From: Bacillota bacterium
GTDB taxonomy: Bacteria; Bacillota; Clostridia; Christensenellales; UMGS416
Assembly: GCA_023428265.1 (NCBI GenBank)
Contig: JAEYYW010000142.1
Location: 1-18,610, forward strand
Direction: 5' to 3'
Length of the DNA: 18,610 bases
Part shown: positions 7,731-14,668 of the stretch, one piece after another
Layout: each line of letters starts with the position of its first letter
How positions within the stretch are numbered: the first letter of the stretch is position 1
The notes under the pieces: generated by a model
Told to the model about the DNA's origin: nothing
The model's database searches: none
The model's input: only the letters and a program-made list of their open reading frames with translations
Program-made: the position numbers and the translations under genes

Positions 7731-7747
7731 TTGGCAGGATCTGCCAA
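7731..7747. promoter_or_regulatory. Perfect 17-bp palindrome, candidate operator
   Basis: TTGGCAGGATCTGCCAA is a perfect 7-bp inverted repeat with a 3-base centre. It lies between the putative -10 at 7716 and the ribosome site of the mutarotase gene, where a repressor would block transcription. It could alternatively form a leader RNA hairpin. The cognate regulator is not in the window. Confidence 0.5.
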
Positions 7748-7769
7748 ACAATGATCCGGAGGGTATACC

Positions 7770-8645
7770 ATGCAGGTGATGATTGAAAATGACAAGCTTT
7801 CCGTGGGCTCCAGGACCGCCGGGGCGGAGCTCACCAGCATCCGGCTGAAAGCGGACGGCACCGAGTATCTGTGGCAGGCCGATCCCAAGCACTGGAACCG
7901 CCACGCGCCGCTGCTGTTTCCGATTGTGGGGTCTGTGGCAAACAACCAATACACCTATGGCGGCAGGCAATACACACTGAAGAACCATGGCTTTGCCCGC
8001 GACAGCGAGTTTGATATCACCCATGAATCGGAGCAGGCCGTGACTTACCGCCTTGCGAGCAGCCCGAAAAGCCTGGCCATGTATCCGTTCCGTTTTGCTC
8101 TGGATGTGTCCTACCGGCTGGAGGGCAGCGCTGTTGTTGTGGGTTACCGTGTGGAAAATGCTGATGACAAGGAAATGGTTTTCTCCATTGGCGCTCACCC
8201 GGCCTTCAACTGCCCGATTGCGGCGGGCGGCACCTTTGAAGATTATTATCTGGAGTTTGAGAAAAACGAGACGCTGGACCGGCAATATGTGAATGCCGCC
8301 AACCTGCTGATTGCCGGAAAGAGCGAGCCATTCTTGCGCAATGAGAGCATCAAGCAGCTTTCCGGCGGCATGTTTGCTGACGGTGCGTTTATTCTGGATG
8401 GCATGCAGTCTTCCGCGGTGGCGCTGAAGGGCAACAAGACAAGCAAGTCTGTCACGGTGCGCTTCCCCGGCTTCCCCCAGCTGGGCATCTGGGCGCCGCC
8501 CGGCGCGCCGTTTGTGTGCATCGAGCCGTGGTATGGCATCGCAGAATCAACGGACTTTTCCGGCGACCTGACGCAGAAAAAGGCCGCGCTGCGGCTGGAG
8601 CCCGGAGCCGAGTTTAACAGTGAATACAGGATCGTCCTATCATAA
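7770..8645 (+). CDS. Aldose 1-epimerase family protein, LacX-like
   Basis: This is a galactose-mutarotase-fold protein that would interconvert alpha and beta anomers of a sugar or sugar phosphate in the cytoplasm. The 291-residue protein shows LacX-type motifs: APLLFPIVG (46-54), KNHGFARD (71-78, His73), SIGAHPAFNCP (139-149, His143, the likely general acid) and VCIEPWYG (249-256, Glu252, the likely general base). ATG at 7770 follows CGGAGGG. The gene is a single unit, divergent from the hyp operon, and ends at a strong terminator. The substrate cannot be told from sequence, and no sugar-catabolic neighbours are present. The family call is secure; the exact substrate is unknown. Confidence 0.92.
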   Translation: MQVMIENDKLSVGSRTAGAELTSIRLKADGTEYLWQADPKHWNRHAPLLFPIVGSVANNQYTYGGRQYTLKNHGFARDSEFDITHESEQAVTYRLASSPKSLAMYPFRFALDVSYRLEGSAVVVGYRVENADDKEMVFSIGAHPAFNCPIAAGGTFEDYYLEFEKNETLDRQYVNAANLLIAGKSEPFLRNESIKQLSGGMFADGAFILDGMQSSAVALKGNKTSKSVTVRFPGFPQLGIWAPPGAPFVCIEPWYGIAESTDFSGDLTQKKAALRLEPGAEFNSEYRIVLS

Positions 8646-8658
8646 AAACCAATAAAAC

Positions 8659-8689
8659 AAAGGCGTGGGGAATGCCCCACGCCTTTTTT
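8659..8689. terminator. Bidirectional rho-independent terminator
   Basis: GGCGTGGGG-AATG-CCCCACGCC is followed by TTTTTT on the plus strand and by TTTGTTTTATT on the minus strand. It can serve both the mutarotase gene and the converging nucleotidyltransferase gene. Confidence 0.92.
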
Positions 8690-8703
8690 GCTATCGGTCC
8701 GGA

Positions 8704-9348
8704 TCATTTGCGCTGTGACATGCGATCCATATAGGTTTGTATCGCCTCAATCCGGTCTTTTCGATCCCGCTGAAGCTCCGTTTCATATCTGGCTTCCAGC
8801 GGCTCAATCCAGATTCTGTGGTCGTTCCAGTCAACTGCGTCATAGACATGGTGCTCTTTGTCTCGGGATTCATCGGCAACGATGTCGGCCATCACACCGT
8901 CGATGCACAGCCGCCCGAAATACCGCACCACCCAGCTGCCCCCGAGATCCTGGAACGGTTCGACCACAGACTCGGCAAACAGCTCCCGCACCTTGTTGAA
9001 ATCCTCGGTGTGGATGACCAGATCCAGGTCATGGGGCTTGATCTCTACGCCCAGGACAGCTTCGCTGGCGCTGCCGGTGATGTACCACTCAATCTGCCCG
9101 ATGCATCGATCGGCGAAGGTGTGCAGCGCGGCGCGCCAATCACCGGCTCCGGTAAGCATCGACTCCCCCAGCCGGCTGAAGTTTGCCCGGATTAGTTCCT
9201 TGTCTCCGATCTGTTTCGGATATGCTTTGATATAGCGATCTCCATCCTTACGAAACCATGCTGCCAGCACATTGCCCTCGTGATCCTGTGCGACGTCTTC
9301 GGCGCACAGCACGAATTCGGTTTCGGTTTCATAACAGGTGCATTTCAT
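8704..9348 (-). CDS. Nucleotidyltransferase-fold protein of unknown target
   Basis: The 214-residue protein carries a nucleotidyltransferase (pol-beta-like) signature: GS at 92-93, then D107-L-D109 in HDLDLVIHTED, and a third acidic residue D155 in GVMADIV. This is the hG[GS]...DhD...h[DE]h pattern used by aminoglycoside nucleotidyltransferases, tRNA nucleotidyltransferases and antitoxin MNT proteins. A distinct N-terminal segment (about 1-80) and a C-terminal charged helix (RYETELQRDRKDRI) flank it. ATG at 9348 has GAGGAG 6 bases upstream, and a TATACT -10 lies at 9381-9386 on the minus strand. No HEPN toxin partner is adjacent, so a toxin-antitoxin role is not indicated. The substrate is unknown. 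Confidence 0.8.
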   Translation of the reverse strand: MKCTCYETETEFVLCAEDVAQDHEGNVLAAWFRKDGDRYIKAYPKQIGDKELIRANFSRLGESMLTGAGDWRAALHTFADRCIGQIEWYITGSASEAVLGVEIKPHDLDLVIHTEDFNKVRELFAESVVEPFQDLGGSWVVRYFGRLCIDGVMADIVADESRDKEHHVYDAVDWNDHRIWIEPLEARYETELQRDRKDRIEAIQTYMDRMSQRK

Positions 9349-9380
9349 CGCGCGCTCTCCTCAGAACCTTCTTGGGGTTG

Positions 9381-9386
9381 AGTATA
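9381..9386 (-). promoter_or_regulatory. Possible -10 element of the nucleotidyltransferase gene
   Basis: TATACT on the minus strand lies about 33 bases before the ATG. I see no convincing -35 at the usual spacing. Confidence 0.35.
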
Positions 9387-9437
9387 GCGCTTACAGTGGG
9401 GAATCTCTTGATCCCAATTGCTTTGCTAGCGGATCGT

Positions 9438-10070
9438 CTAGCTTGCCGCCGGCCCTTTCGTCCCGATGTCAAAAAGGGAAAGGTGCACATTCTTGCGGTA
9501 ACACACCACGCGCACGGTGAATACGATCACCATCGCCAGCGCCACAGCCAGGTCGCGGCCCAGCCACCGGTGCAGGAACCACAATGCCAGCACGCCGGCA
9601 ATCACCGCCGTGGCATAGATTTCCTTGCGAAGGATCGCCGGGATCTCCTGCACCAACACGTCGCGCATCATGCTGCCGCCAATGCCGGTGATCACCGAAA
9701 CAAACAGGAAGGCCAGAAACGAGTAGCCGCTCTCAATGGCCATCATGCCGGCCACCGTGGTAAACACCGACAGGCCCAGCGCGTCAATGACCACGAAGGG
9801 CCAGCCCCAGCGGATCTTCTCCCGCAGCAGCATCACCGCCACCGCAACCGCCAATATCACGGCGGTGTATAGATAGTTGGAGAAAAACACCGGGATGCCC
9901 CGGTCCATCACCACGTCGCGGATCACGCCGCCGCCTACGGATGTGACGAAGGCAAGCACCAGGATGCCGAAGATATCCAGCTTTTTCTCCACAGCCACAA
10001 TGGCGCCGGAGGCCGCAAAGGCGGCCACGCCGATCACTTCAATGATTTCCAGGATGTCAATGGGCGCCAT
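9438..10070 (-). CDS. TRIC / UPF0126 family membrane protein (putative cation channel)
   Basis: This 210-residue, largely hydrophobic protein has about seven membrane segments and the internal duplication typical of the UPF0126/TRIC family. The two halves carry matching Gly-Gly-Arg signatures, SVGGGVIRDV and GIGGSMMRDVL. Prokaryotic TRIC homologues are trimeric channels for K+ or Na+; the physiological role of most bacterial members, including the YicG/YvgT type, is unsettled. ATG at 10070 starts one base after the TGA of the upstream URO-D-family gene. Only a weak AGG is available as ribosome site, so its translation is probably coupled to that gene. Confidence 0.92.
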   Translation of the reverse strand: MAPIDILEIIEVIGVAAFAASGAIVAVEKKLDIFGILVLAFVTSVGGGVIRDVVMDRGIPVFFSNYLYTAVILAVAVAVMLLREKIRWGWPFVVIDALGLSVFTTVAGMMAIESGYSFLAFLFVSVITGIGGSMMRDVLVQEIPAILRKEIYATAVIAGVLALWFLHRWLGRDLAVALAMVIVFTVRVVCYRKNVHLSLFDIGTKGPAAS

Positions 10071-10071
10071 A

Positions 10072-11190
10072 TCAATACCTGCCGTATTGTTGGATCGCGT
10101 GCATCACGGCCCGCATGCTGGTCAGAAGGCTGCCGTTGTTGATGGATCCTGCGGTGAACACATTGAGGCCCCTTTGGGGCTTTGCCATCTCGCAGTCGCG
10201 CCGCACCTCGGCCACAATGGCAGCCTCATCGTTTCGCATAAACGTGAAAGGCGCCAGCTGCCCGTCGATACGGGTGCGGGGCATGTGCCGGTGGATCTCC
10301 TCCACGGTGAGCGTGGGCCCGAAATTGCAGGCGGTGAGGTTAAGCCTGCCCAAAATGGGCAGCAGATGGCCCATCGGTGAATCGGAGTGCTGGTAGCGGT
10401 AATCACCTGGGTTGGGGCTCCAGTGGTCAAACATGCGTTTCAGGATGGGGTAAGCGAACTGCTCATACATGTCCGGGGTCAGAAGGCAGCAGTCGTCGTC
10501 GTTGAAGCCGAACCCCGCCGGGCGGTCTGTGGCTGAGCAGCCTGCTTCCTCATCCATCAACGTTGCCAACGCAAACACCGCGTCGGAGATCACACTGCTG
10601 AAACGGTCCGCGAGCTCCGGCTCGTCCACCAGCAAAAAGATCAGGTTCTCCACGCCGTAGAGCGACATCGCCAGCGTGACAGGCCCCCGGATGCTGCGGA
10701 AGGTGGGGGGCAGGATGCCATAGCTCTCATAGACCCGCTTCTTTTCATGCTCCCAGTTATCCGGCAGCGCAAACCCGCGGATCTCAGCGATGCGCTTTTC
10801 GGCGGTGTCCAGCACCGCTTCCAGCTCCTTGGGCGTGCTGCAGCTGGGCATCAGCCAGTTGGATTCGCCCTGCACCACATATTTGCCCCCGAAGATTTCG
10901 TGGATGCCCCTGATTTCCGGCAGCTTCATATCCTGCTCCGGCAGCCACTCAGGTAGCAGCCGCCGGCCCACGATCTGCTCGGCCTTGTCATTGTATCGGC
11001 GGTTGAGCGCAAGCCTGCGCTCCCTTGGCGCTTCCAGCCAGGGTGTGCCGTGTTCGCCCAGCTCGGCATAGACGCATTCCTCGCTCATCGCGATGCCCAG
11101 CGCCACCTGCGGCGCGGCGGGCGAAAAGCAATTGTCCTCATGGGCCAGGGCATCGTCCTTCCAGAACTGCTCCAGATCGACAGGCAGCAT
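10072..11190 (-). CDS. Uroporphyrinogen decarboxylase (URO-D) family protein, not HemE
   Basis: The 372-residue protein belongs to the URO-D/MtaA superfamily, which includes haem-pathway decarboxylases and methyl-corrinoid:CoM methyltransferases. Family-like stretches are GFNDDDCCLLTPDMYEQFAY, YQHSDSPMGHLLPIL and NFGPTLTVEEIHRHMP near the C-terminal half. The zinc-binding H-x-C-type motif of MtaA and CmuA is not seen, and the sequence does not resemble HemE closely, so the reaction is unassigned. Many such paralogues occur in anaerobic clostridia. ATG at 11190 has GGAGG 7 bases upstream; the frame extends further but without support. It is the first gene of a two-gene unit with the TRIC protein. 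Confidence 0.82.
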   Translation of the reverse strand: MLPVDLEQFWKDDALAHEDNCFSPAAPQVALGIAMSEECVYAELGEHGTPWLEAPRERRLALNRRYNDKAEQIVGRRLLPEWLPEQDMKLPEIRGIHEIFGGKYVVQGESNWLMPSCSTPKELEAVLDTAEKRIAEIRGFALPDNWEHEKKRVYESYGILPPTFRSIRGPVTLAMSLYGVENLIFLLVDEPELADRFSSVISDAVFALATLMDEEAGCSATDRPAGFGFNDDDCCLLTPDMYEQFAYPILKRMFDHWSPNPGDYRYQHSDSPMGHLLPILGRLNLTACNFGPTLTVEEIHRHMPRTRIDGQLAPFTFMRNDEAAIVAEVRRDCEMAKPQRGLNVFTAGSINNGSLLTSMRAVMHAIQQYGRY

Positions 11191-11223
11191 GGCGAACCTC
11201 CGGGTTTTTTGATGAACGGCACA

Positions 11224-11252
11224 ATGATACCATGGAGCAATGCAGAGGTAAA
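11224..11252 (-). promoter_or_regulatory. Promoter of the URO-D-like/TRIC unit
   Basis: On the minus strand, TTTACC (11247-11252), a 17-bp spacer and TATCAT (11224-11229) lie about 34 bases upstream of the start codon. Confidence 0.5.
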
Positions 11253-11344
11253 TTGAACAAATATAGAATCTTCTTGGAAAATCGGGGGTGACGCTCCGCG
11301 CAACATAAAGAGGATGCGCGGGCAGGAAATGGAAGGTTCTGTGA

Positions 11345-11350
11345 TATACT
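11345..11350 (+). promoter_or_regulatory. Possible -10 element of the UlaG-like hydrolase gene
   Basis: TATACT lies 23 bases before the ATG at 11373. The -35 is not clear. Confidence 0.35.
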
Positions 11351-11372
11351 ATTCTGGAAGGGTGTGATCCGT

Positions 11373-12062
11373 ATGAAGATAACCTTGCTGGGCCACAGCG
11401 GCTTTGTGGCGGAGGGGCAGTCGGCATGCCTTGTCTTTGATTATTATACCGACGAGCAGGGCATGGTGGGCCGGCTGCCATTTGGGAGCAAGCCGGTGGT
11501 GTTCTTCGTCTCACACAGCCACCAGGATCATTACAACCCCAGGATTCTCAAGTATGCCGGGGAATCGGTGGGCTATGTGCTGGGCGCCGGAATCAGCATG
11601 CCGGCGGCAGCCAACACCGTCATGCTGCATAAGGGACAATCGGCTTCGCTGTTTGGCGTGGCTGTGACGGCATTTGGCTCCACCGACCAGGGCGTTTCCT
11701 ACCTGGTGGAGCTGGAGGGCAAGAAGCTTTTTCACGCCGGCGACCTGAACGACTGGTATTGGGAGGAGGAATCCACCGCCGAGGAGCTGCTGCACGATGA
11801 GCAGTGGTTCCTGGATGAGATCAAGCCTCTTGCGGGCAGCCGCCCCGACGTGGCGTTTTTCCCGGTGGATGCCCGCCTTGGCCGCCACGCCATGCGGGGA
11901 GCGATTCACTTTGCCAGGGCGGCCGCGCCGAAGCTGCTGGTGCCGATGCACCTGAACGGCGGCGTGGAGCTGCCCGCCCGGCTGGCGCAGGCGTTCGCAG
12001 CGGAGGGCATTTCCACAGCGGTCGCCCCAATCACCCGGCCCGGAGACAGCGTCACAATCTAA
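11373..12062 (+). CDS. Metallo-beta-lactamase-fold hydrolase, UlaG-like
   Basis: This is a 229-residue MBL-fold protein. The metal-binding motif is SHSHQDHYN (His48, His50, Asp52, His53), followed by FHAGDLNDW (His121, Asp124) and PMHLNGG (His193), in the order expected of the UlaG/L-ascorbate-6-phosphate-lactonase-like branch. The natural substrate of most such proteins is unknown and cannot be inferred here. ATG at 11373 is chosen over an in-frame GTG at 11364 because GGAAGGG at 11356-11362 is 10 bases from the ATG but would abut the GTG. It is followed after 26 bases by the glyoxalase-like gene, and the two are probably co-transcribed. Confidence 0.9.
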   Translation: MKITLLGHSGFVAEGQSACLVFDYYTDEQGMVGRLPFGSKPVVFFVSHSHQDHYNPRILKYAGESVGYVLGAGISMPAAANTVMLHKGQSASLFGVAVTAFGSTDQGVSYLVELEGKKLFHAGDLNDWYWEEESTAEELLHDEQWFLDEIKPLAGSRPDVAFFPVDARLGRHAMRGAIHFARAAAPKLLVPMHLNGGVELPARLAQAFAAEGISTAVAPITRPGDSVTI

Positions 12063-12088
12063 ACAAATACTGATACAGGAGGAGCATC

Positions 12089-12460
12089 ATGAAATTTTCA
12101 ATCAACCACACCAACATCAATGTGAAAGACCTGGAAAAGTCTCTGGAGTTTTATGGCAAGGCGTTGGGGATGAGCGAAGTGCGCCGCCACAACGCCGCCG
12201 ACGGCAGCTTTGCCATCGTTTTTTTGAGCGACGGCGCGTCGGCCCACCAACTGGAGCTCACCTGGCTGCTCGACAAGGAAGGCCCCTATGAGCTGGGCGA
12301 CAACGAGTCTCACATCGCTTTCCTTGTGGATGACTATGCCGCAGCCCACGCGCTGCATGAGGAAATGGGCTGCATCTGCTTTGAAAACAAAGCCATGGGC
12401 ATTTATTTCATCGAGGATCCGGATGGCTACTGGCTGGAAATCATTCCCGCGCGGCGATAA
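12089..12460 (+). CDS. Glyoxalase I-like protein (lactoylglutathione lyase family, VOC fold)
   Basis: The 123-residue protein is a single VOC domain pair. It has all four metal ligands of the glyoxalase I family: His7, Glu56, His75 and Glu117, at almost the same spacing as E. coli GloA (5, 56, 74, 122). This supports a metal-dependent lyase/isomerase detoxifying methylglyoxal adducts, rather than one of the non-enzymatic VOC resistance proteins. Because Firmicutes often lack glutathione, the thiol cofactor may differ. AGGAGGAG precedes the ATG. The gene ends 3 bases from the converging zupT stop, with no terminator between them. Confidence 0.88.
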   Translation: MKFSINHTNINVKDLEKSLEFYGKALGMSEVRRHNAADGSFAIVFLSDGASAHQLELTWLLDKEGPYELGDNESHIAFLVDDYAAAHALHEEMGCICFENKAMGIYFIEDPDGYWLEIIPARR

Positions 12461-12463
12461 CCT

Positions 12464-13276
12464 CTAGGCAAACAGCAGCAGGCTCAGCGCCATCACGGCC
12501 ATACCGGCCACCAGGCCATAGATGGCCACGTGGTGCTCGCCGTATTTTTCCGCTGTGGGCAGCAGCTCATCCAGCGAAATATAGACCATGATGCCGGCCA
12601 CGGCGGCGAAGATGATGCCAAACATCGCGTCGTTGAAAAGCTTCATCAGCAGGAAAAAGCCCACCAGTGCGCCCACCGGTTCGGAAAGGCCTGATAAAAA
12701 CGACATCCAGAACGCGCGCTTGCGGTTGCCTGTGGCAAAATAGATGGGCGCTGAAACGGCGATGCCCTCCGGGATGTTGTGGATTGCGATGGCCACGGTG
12801 ATGCTCACGGCCATGGTGGTGTCCTGCAGCGCGCTGGTAAATGTGGCCAGGCCTTCCGGGAAGTTGTGTATGCCGATGGCCAGCGCCGAGATCATGCCCA
12901 TGCGCATCAGCGCCTTGTCGCCCGGTTTTTTGTCGGCAAGGTCGCTGGCGTCGCGCATTTCATGGGGGTTGTCGGCGCTGGGCACCAGCTTGTCAATCAG
13001 CGCGATCAGGCCAATGCCGGCAAAAAACGCGGCAGTCGTGACCCAATAGCCGGTGGGGTGGCCATAGTAATTGGTGAGAGAATTTTTGGCTTTCACAAAA
13101 ATTTCCACCAGCGACACATAGATCATCACGCCGGCAGAAAAACCCAGCGCAGCCGACAAAAACCGGCGGTTTGTCTTCTTGGTATAGAGCGCGATCAGGC
13201 TGCCGATGCCGGTGGAAAGGCCGGCGATCACGGTCAAACCGAAGGCGAACAGTATTTTTTCTGTTGAAAATTGCAT
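12464..13276 (-). CDS. zupT: ZIP family metal transporter, ZupT-like
   Basis: This 270-residue inner-membrane transporter would import Zn2+ and possibly Fe2+ or Mn2+. About eight membrane segments are visible. The ZIP binuclear metal-site motifs HNFPEG and HNIPEG are both present, with a variable charged loop (ADNPHEMRDASDLADKK) between the third and fourth segments. E. coli ZupT is 257 residues. ATG at 13276 (MQFSTEKILFAF) is chosen because GGAG lies 6 bases upstream; a longer in-frame start would place the promoter inside the gene. It is transcribed alone, divergent from the serpin gene. Confidence 0.94.
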   Translation of the reverse strand: MQFSTEKILFAFGLTVIAGLSTGIGSLIALYTKKTNRRFLSAALGFSAGVMIYVSLVEIFVKAKNSLTNYYGHPTGYWVTTAAFFAGIGLIALIDKLVPSADNPHEMRDASDLADKKPGDKALMRMGMISALAIGIHNFPEGLATFTSALQDTTMAVSITVAIAIHNIPEGIAVSAPIYFATGNRKRAFWMSFLSGLSEPVGALVGFFLLMKLFNDAMFGIIFAAVAGIMVYISLDELLPTAEKYGEHHVAIYGLVAGMAVMALSLLLFA

Positions 13277-13305
13277 AACTGCTCCACAAGTGATGGGATA
13301 GTCTG

Positions 13306-13333
13306 ATTTTATCGTATTTTTCGGATATGTCAA
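13306..13333 (-). promoter_or_regulatory. Promoter of zupT
   Basis: On the minus strand a perfect TTGACA (13328-13333), a 16-bp spacer and TAAAAT (13306-13311) precede zupT. I see no clear Zur or MntR palindrome around it. Confidence 0.65.
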
Positions 13334-13355
13334 CAACGCACCCCGATCTGTCAGG

Positions 13356-13384
13356 TTTTCACAACTTGCTGCTTATGGTATAAT
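13356..13384 (+). promoter_or_regulatory. Promoter of the serpin gene, positioned for a leaderless transcript
   Basis: TTTTCA (13356-13361), a 17-bp spacer and a consensus TATAAT (13379-13384) precede the serpin ATG. The -10 ends only 6 bases before the ATG at 13391, so transcription is expected to begin at or within a base or two of the start codon. No ribosome site exists. Confidence 0.6.
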
Positions 13385-13390
13385 TCACCC

Positions 13391-14653
13391 ATGAAACTGA
13401 TGCATGTTAATCGCAAGAAAATCACTTTTGTTGCCGCGCTCTTGCTGGGTGCGGCATTGTTGCCAGCCTGCGCCAATGTCACAGCCCAGCCCACGCCTAC
13501 CGCCACGCCGCCGGTGACAATCGGCGAGGCTTCCTATGCCGACGGGCGCGGTCTGCAACTGGGCTTTCATTTGCTCTATGCGATGGATGCCGGCAGTGGC
13601 AACGGCGTGCTGGGCACCACAAGCCTCTCCGGTGTGCTGGCCGCGGCCAAGTATGGTGCCGCCGGAAATACCGCCAACGCTCTGGAGAGCCAGCTTGGCA
13701 TGCAGGGCATGCTGCCCCGGCAAATCAATGAGGTGGCGCTGAGGATGCGCCAGGCCGTCGAAAAGCTTAAGTTTGGCCGGTTCACCACGGCCTGGTGCAT
13801 GGTGTTTGGCAACGGCCAGTATGTCAAGGAAGGTTTTCTCACCGACACCAGGCAGATGCTGCAGATGAAGTCCCTGTTTCCTTCGGTGCCGATGGAGGGC
13901 GAGTCGGGGCAGGCCTATCTGGATGAGTGGGCAGATGACAACACCGGCGGCAGGGAGAAGAAACTGGGGTTCATGGTTCCGGAGGCCAACGCGCCCTTTT
14001 TCGTGGATATCCTCACCGCCGATCCGGACTGGCAGCTGGCGCTGGACACCGGCAAGTCACGCCCCCTTCCGTTTGTGATGGAGGGCGGTCAGGAGACAGC
14101 CGTGCCCACACTGGTGTGTTACCAGAGCTGCGGCGTCTACAGCAGCGTGGACGGCGCGGTGGCGGTGCTCCCCCTGGCCGGTGATGAGACGCGGCTGGTG
14201 GTGATGATGCCGCCGGAGGACATGAGCCTGCGTGAGTTCATCCCGGTGGCCGCCGCCCGGCATGACGAATGGCTGGGCAAGGCGGAGTGGTCCAAGCAGA
14301 GGGTGCTGCTGCCCCGCTTCAGCCTGGAATATGCCGGCTCCGTGATGCCGGTGCTGGAGCAGGCGGGCCTGAGCCAATATCTGGGGGAGGGCTCCGACTA
14401 CAGCGGCATGGGCAAGGGCTTATATATCTCCGACGTGCTGCACAAAGCGTCGCTGGTGGTGGATGAAAGCGGTTTGGAAGAACCGGACCCCACGGTGACC
14501 TATCGCCGGGGCGTCAAAGACGACATCCCCACGCTGGCAGTGAACCGCCCCTTCCTGGTGCTGCTGGAGCGCACCGATCCCAGTGGCTTCAATGAAGGCC
14601 AGATCCTGATGATGGGCTTTGTGCGCGACCCGCTGGCCGCCGCGATCAAATGA
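13391..14653 (+). CDS. Serpin-fold lipoprotein
   Basis: This 420-residue protein starts with a lipoprotein signal peptide whose lipobox L-P-A-C ends at Cys27, so it is expected on the outer face of the membrane, followed by a Pro/Thr linker. The serpin core is recognisable: TTSLSGVLAAAKYGAAGNT (76-94), YISDVLHKASLVVDESG (345-361), and NRPFLVLLE with GQILMMGFVRDP at the end. The reactive loop has normal length (Glu359 to Pro387), and alignment from the C-terminal side puts P1 near Val375/Lys376. The hinge, however, reads EEPDP where inhibitory serpins have a run of small residues (EAAAAT), which should hinder loop insertion, so it may not be a suicide inhibitor. There is no ribosome site. The M42 peptidase gene follows after 15 bases. 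Confidence 0.85.
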   Translation: MKLMHVNRKKITFVAALLLGAALLPACANVTAQPTPTATPPVTIGEASYADGRGLQLGFHLLYAMDAGSGNGVLGTTSLSGVLAAAKYGAAGNTANALESQLGMQGMLPRQINEVALRMRQAVEKLKFGRFTTAWCMVFGNGQYVKEGFLTDTRQMLQMKSLFPSVPMEGESGQAYLDEWADDNTGGREKKLGFMVPEANAPFFVDILTADPDWQLALDTGKSRPLPFVMEGGQETAVPTLVCYQSCGVYSSVDGAVAVLPLAGDETRLVVMMPPEDMSLREFIPVAAARHDEWLGKAEWSKQRVLLPRFSLEYAGSVMPVLEQAGLSQYLGEGSDYSGMGKGLYISDVLHKASLVVDESGLEEPDPTVTYRRGVKDDIPTLAVNRPFLVLLERTDPSGFNEGQILMMGFVRDPLAAAIK

Positions 14654-14668
14654 AACGGAGAATGACCG

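Noticed and set aside
7731..7747. The TTGGCA half of the palindrome as a sigma-54 -24 element
   Set aside because: The distance from GG to the next GC is 8 bases rather than the required 10, and no enhancer-binding regulator gene is nearby.
9425..9442. GCTAG/CTAGC hairpin over the TRIC stop codon as a terminator
   Set aside because: Only 5 bp with an 8-base loop and no T-tract on the minus strand.
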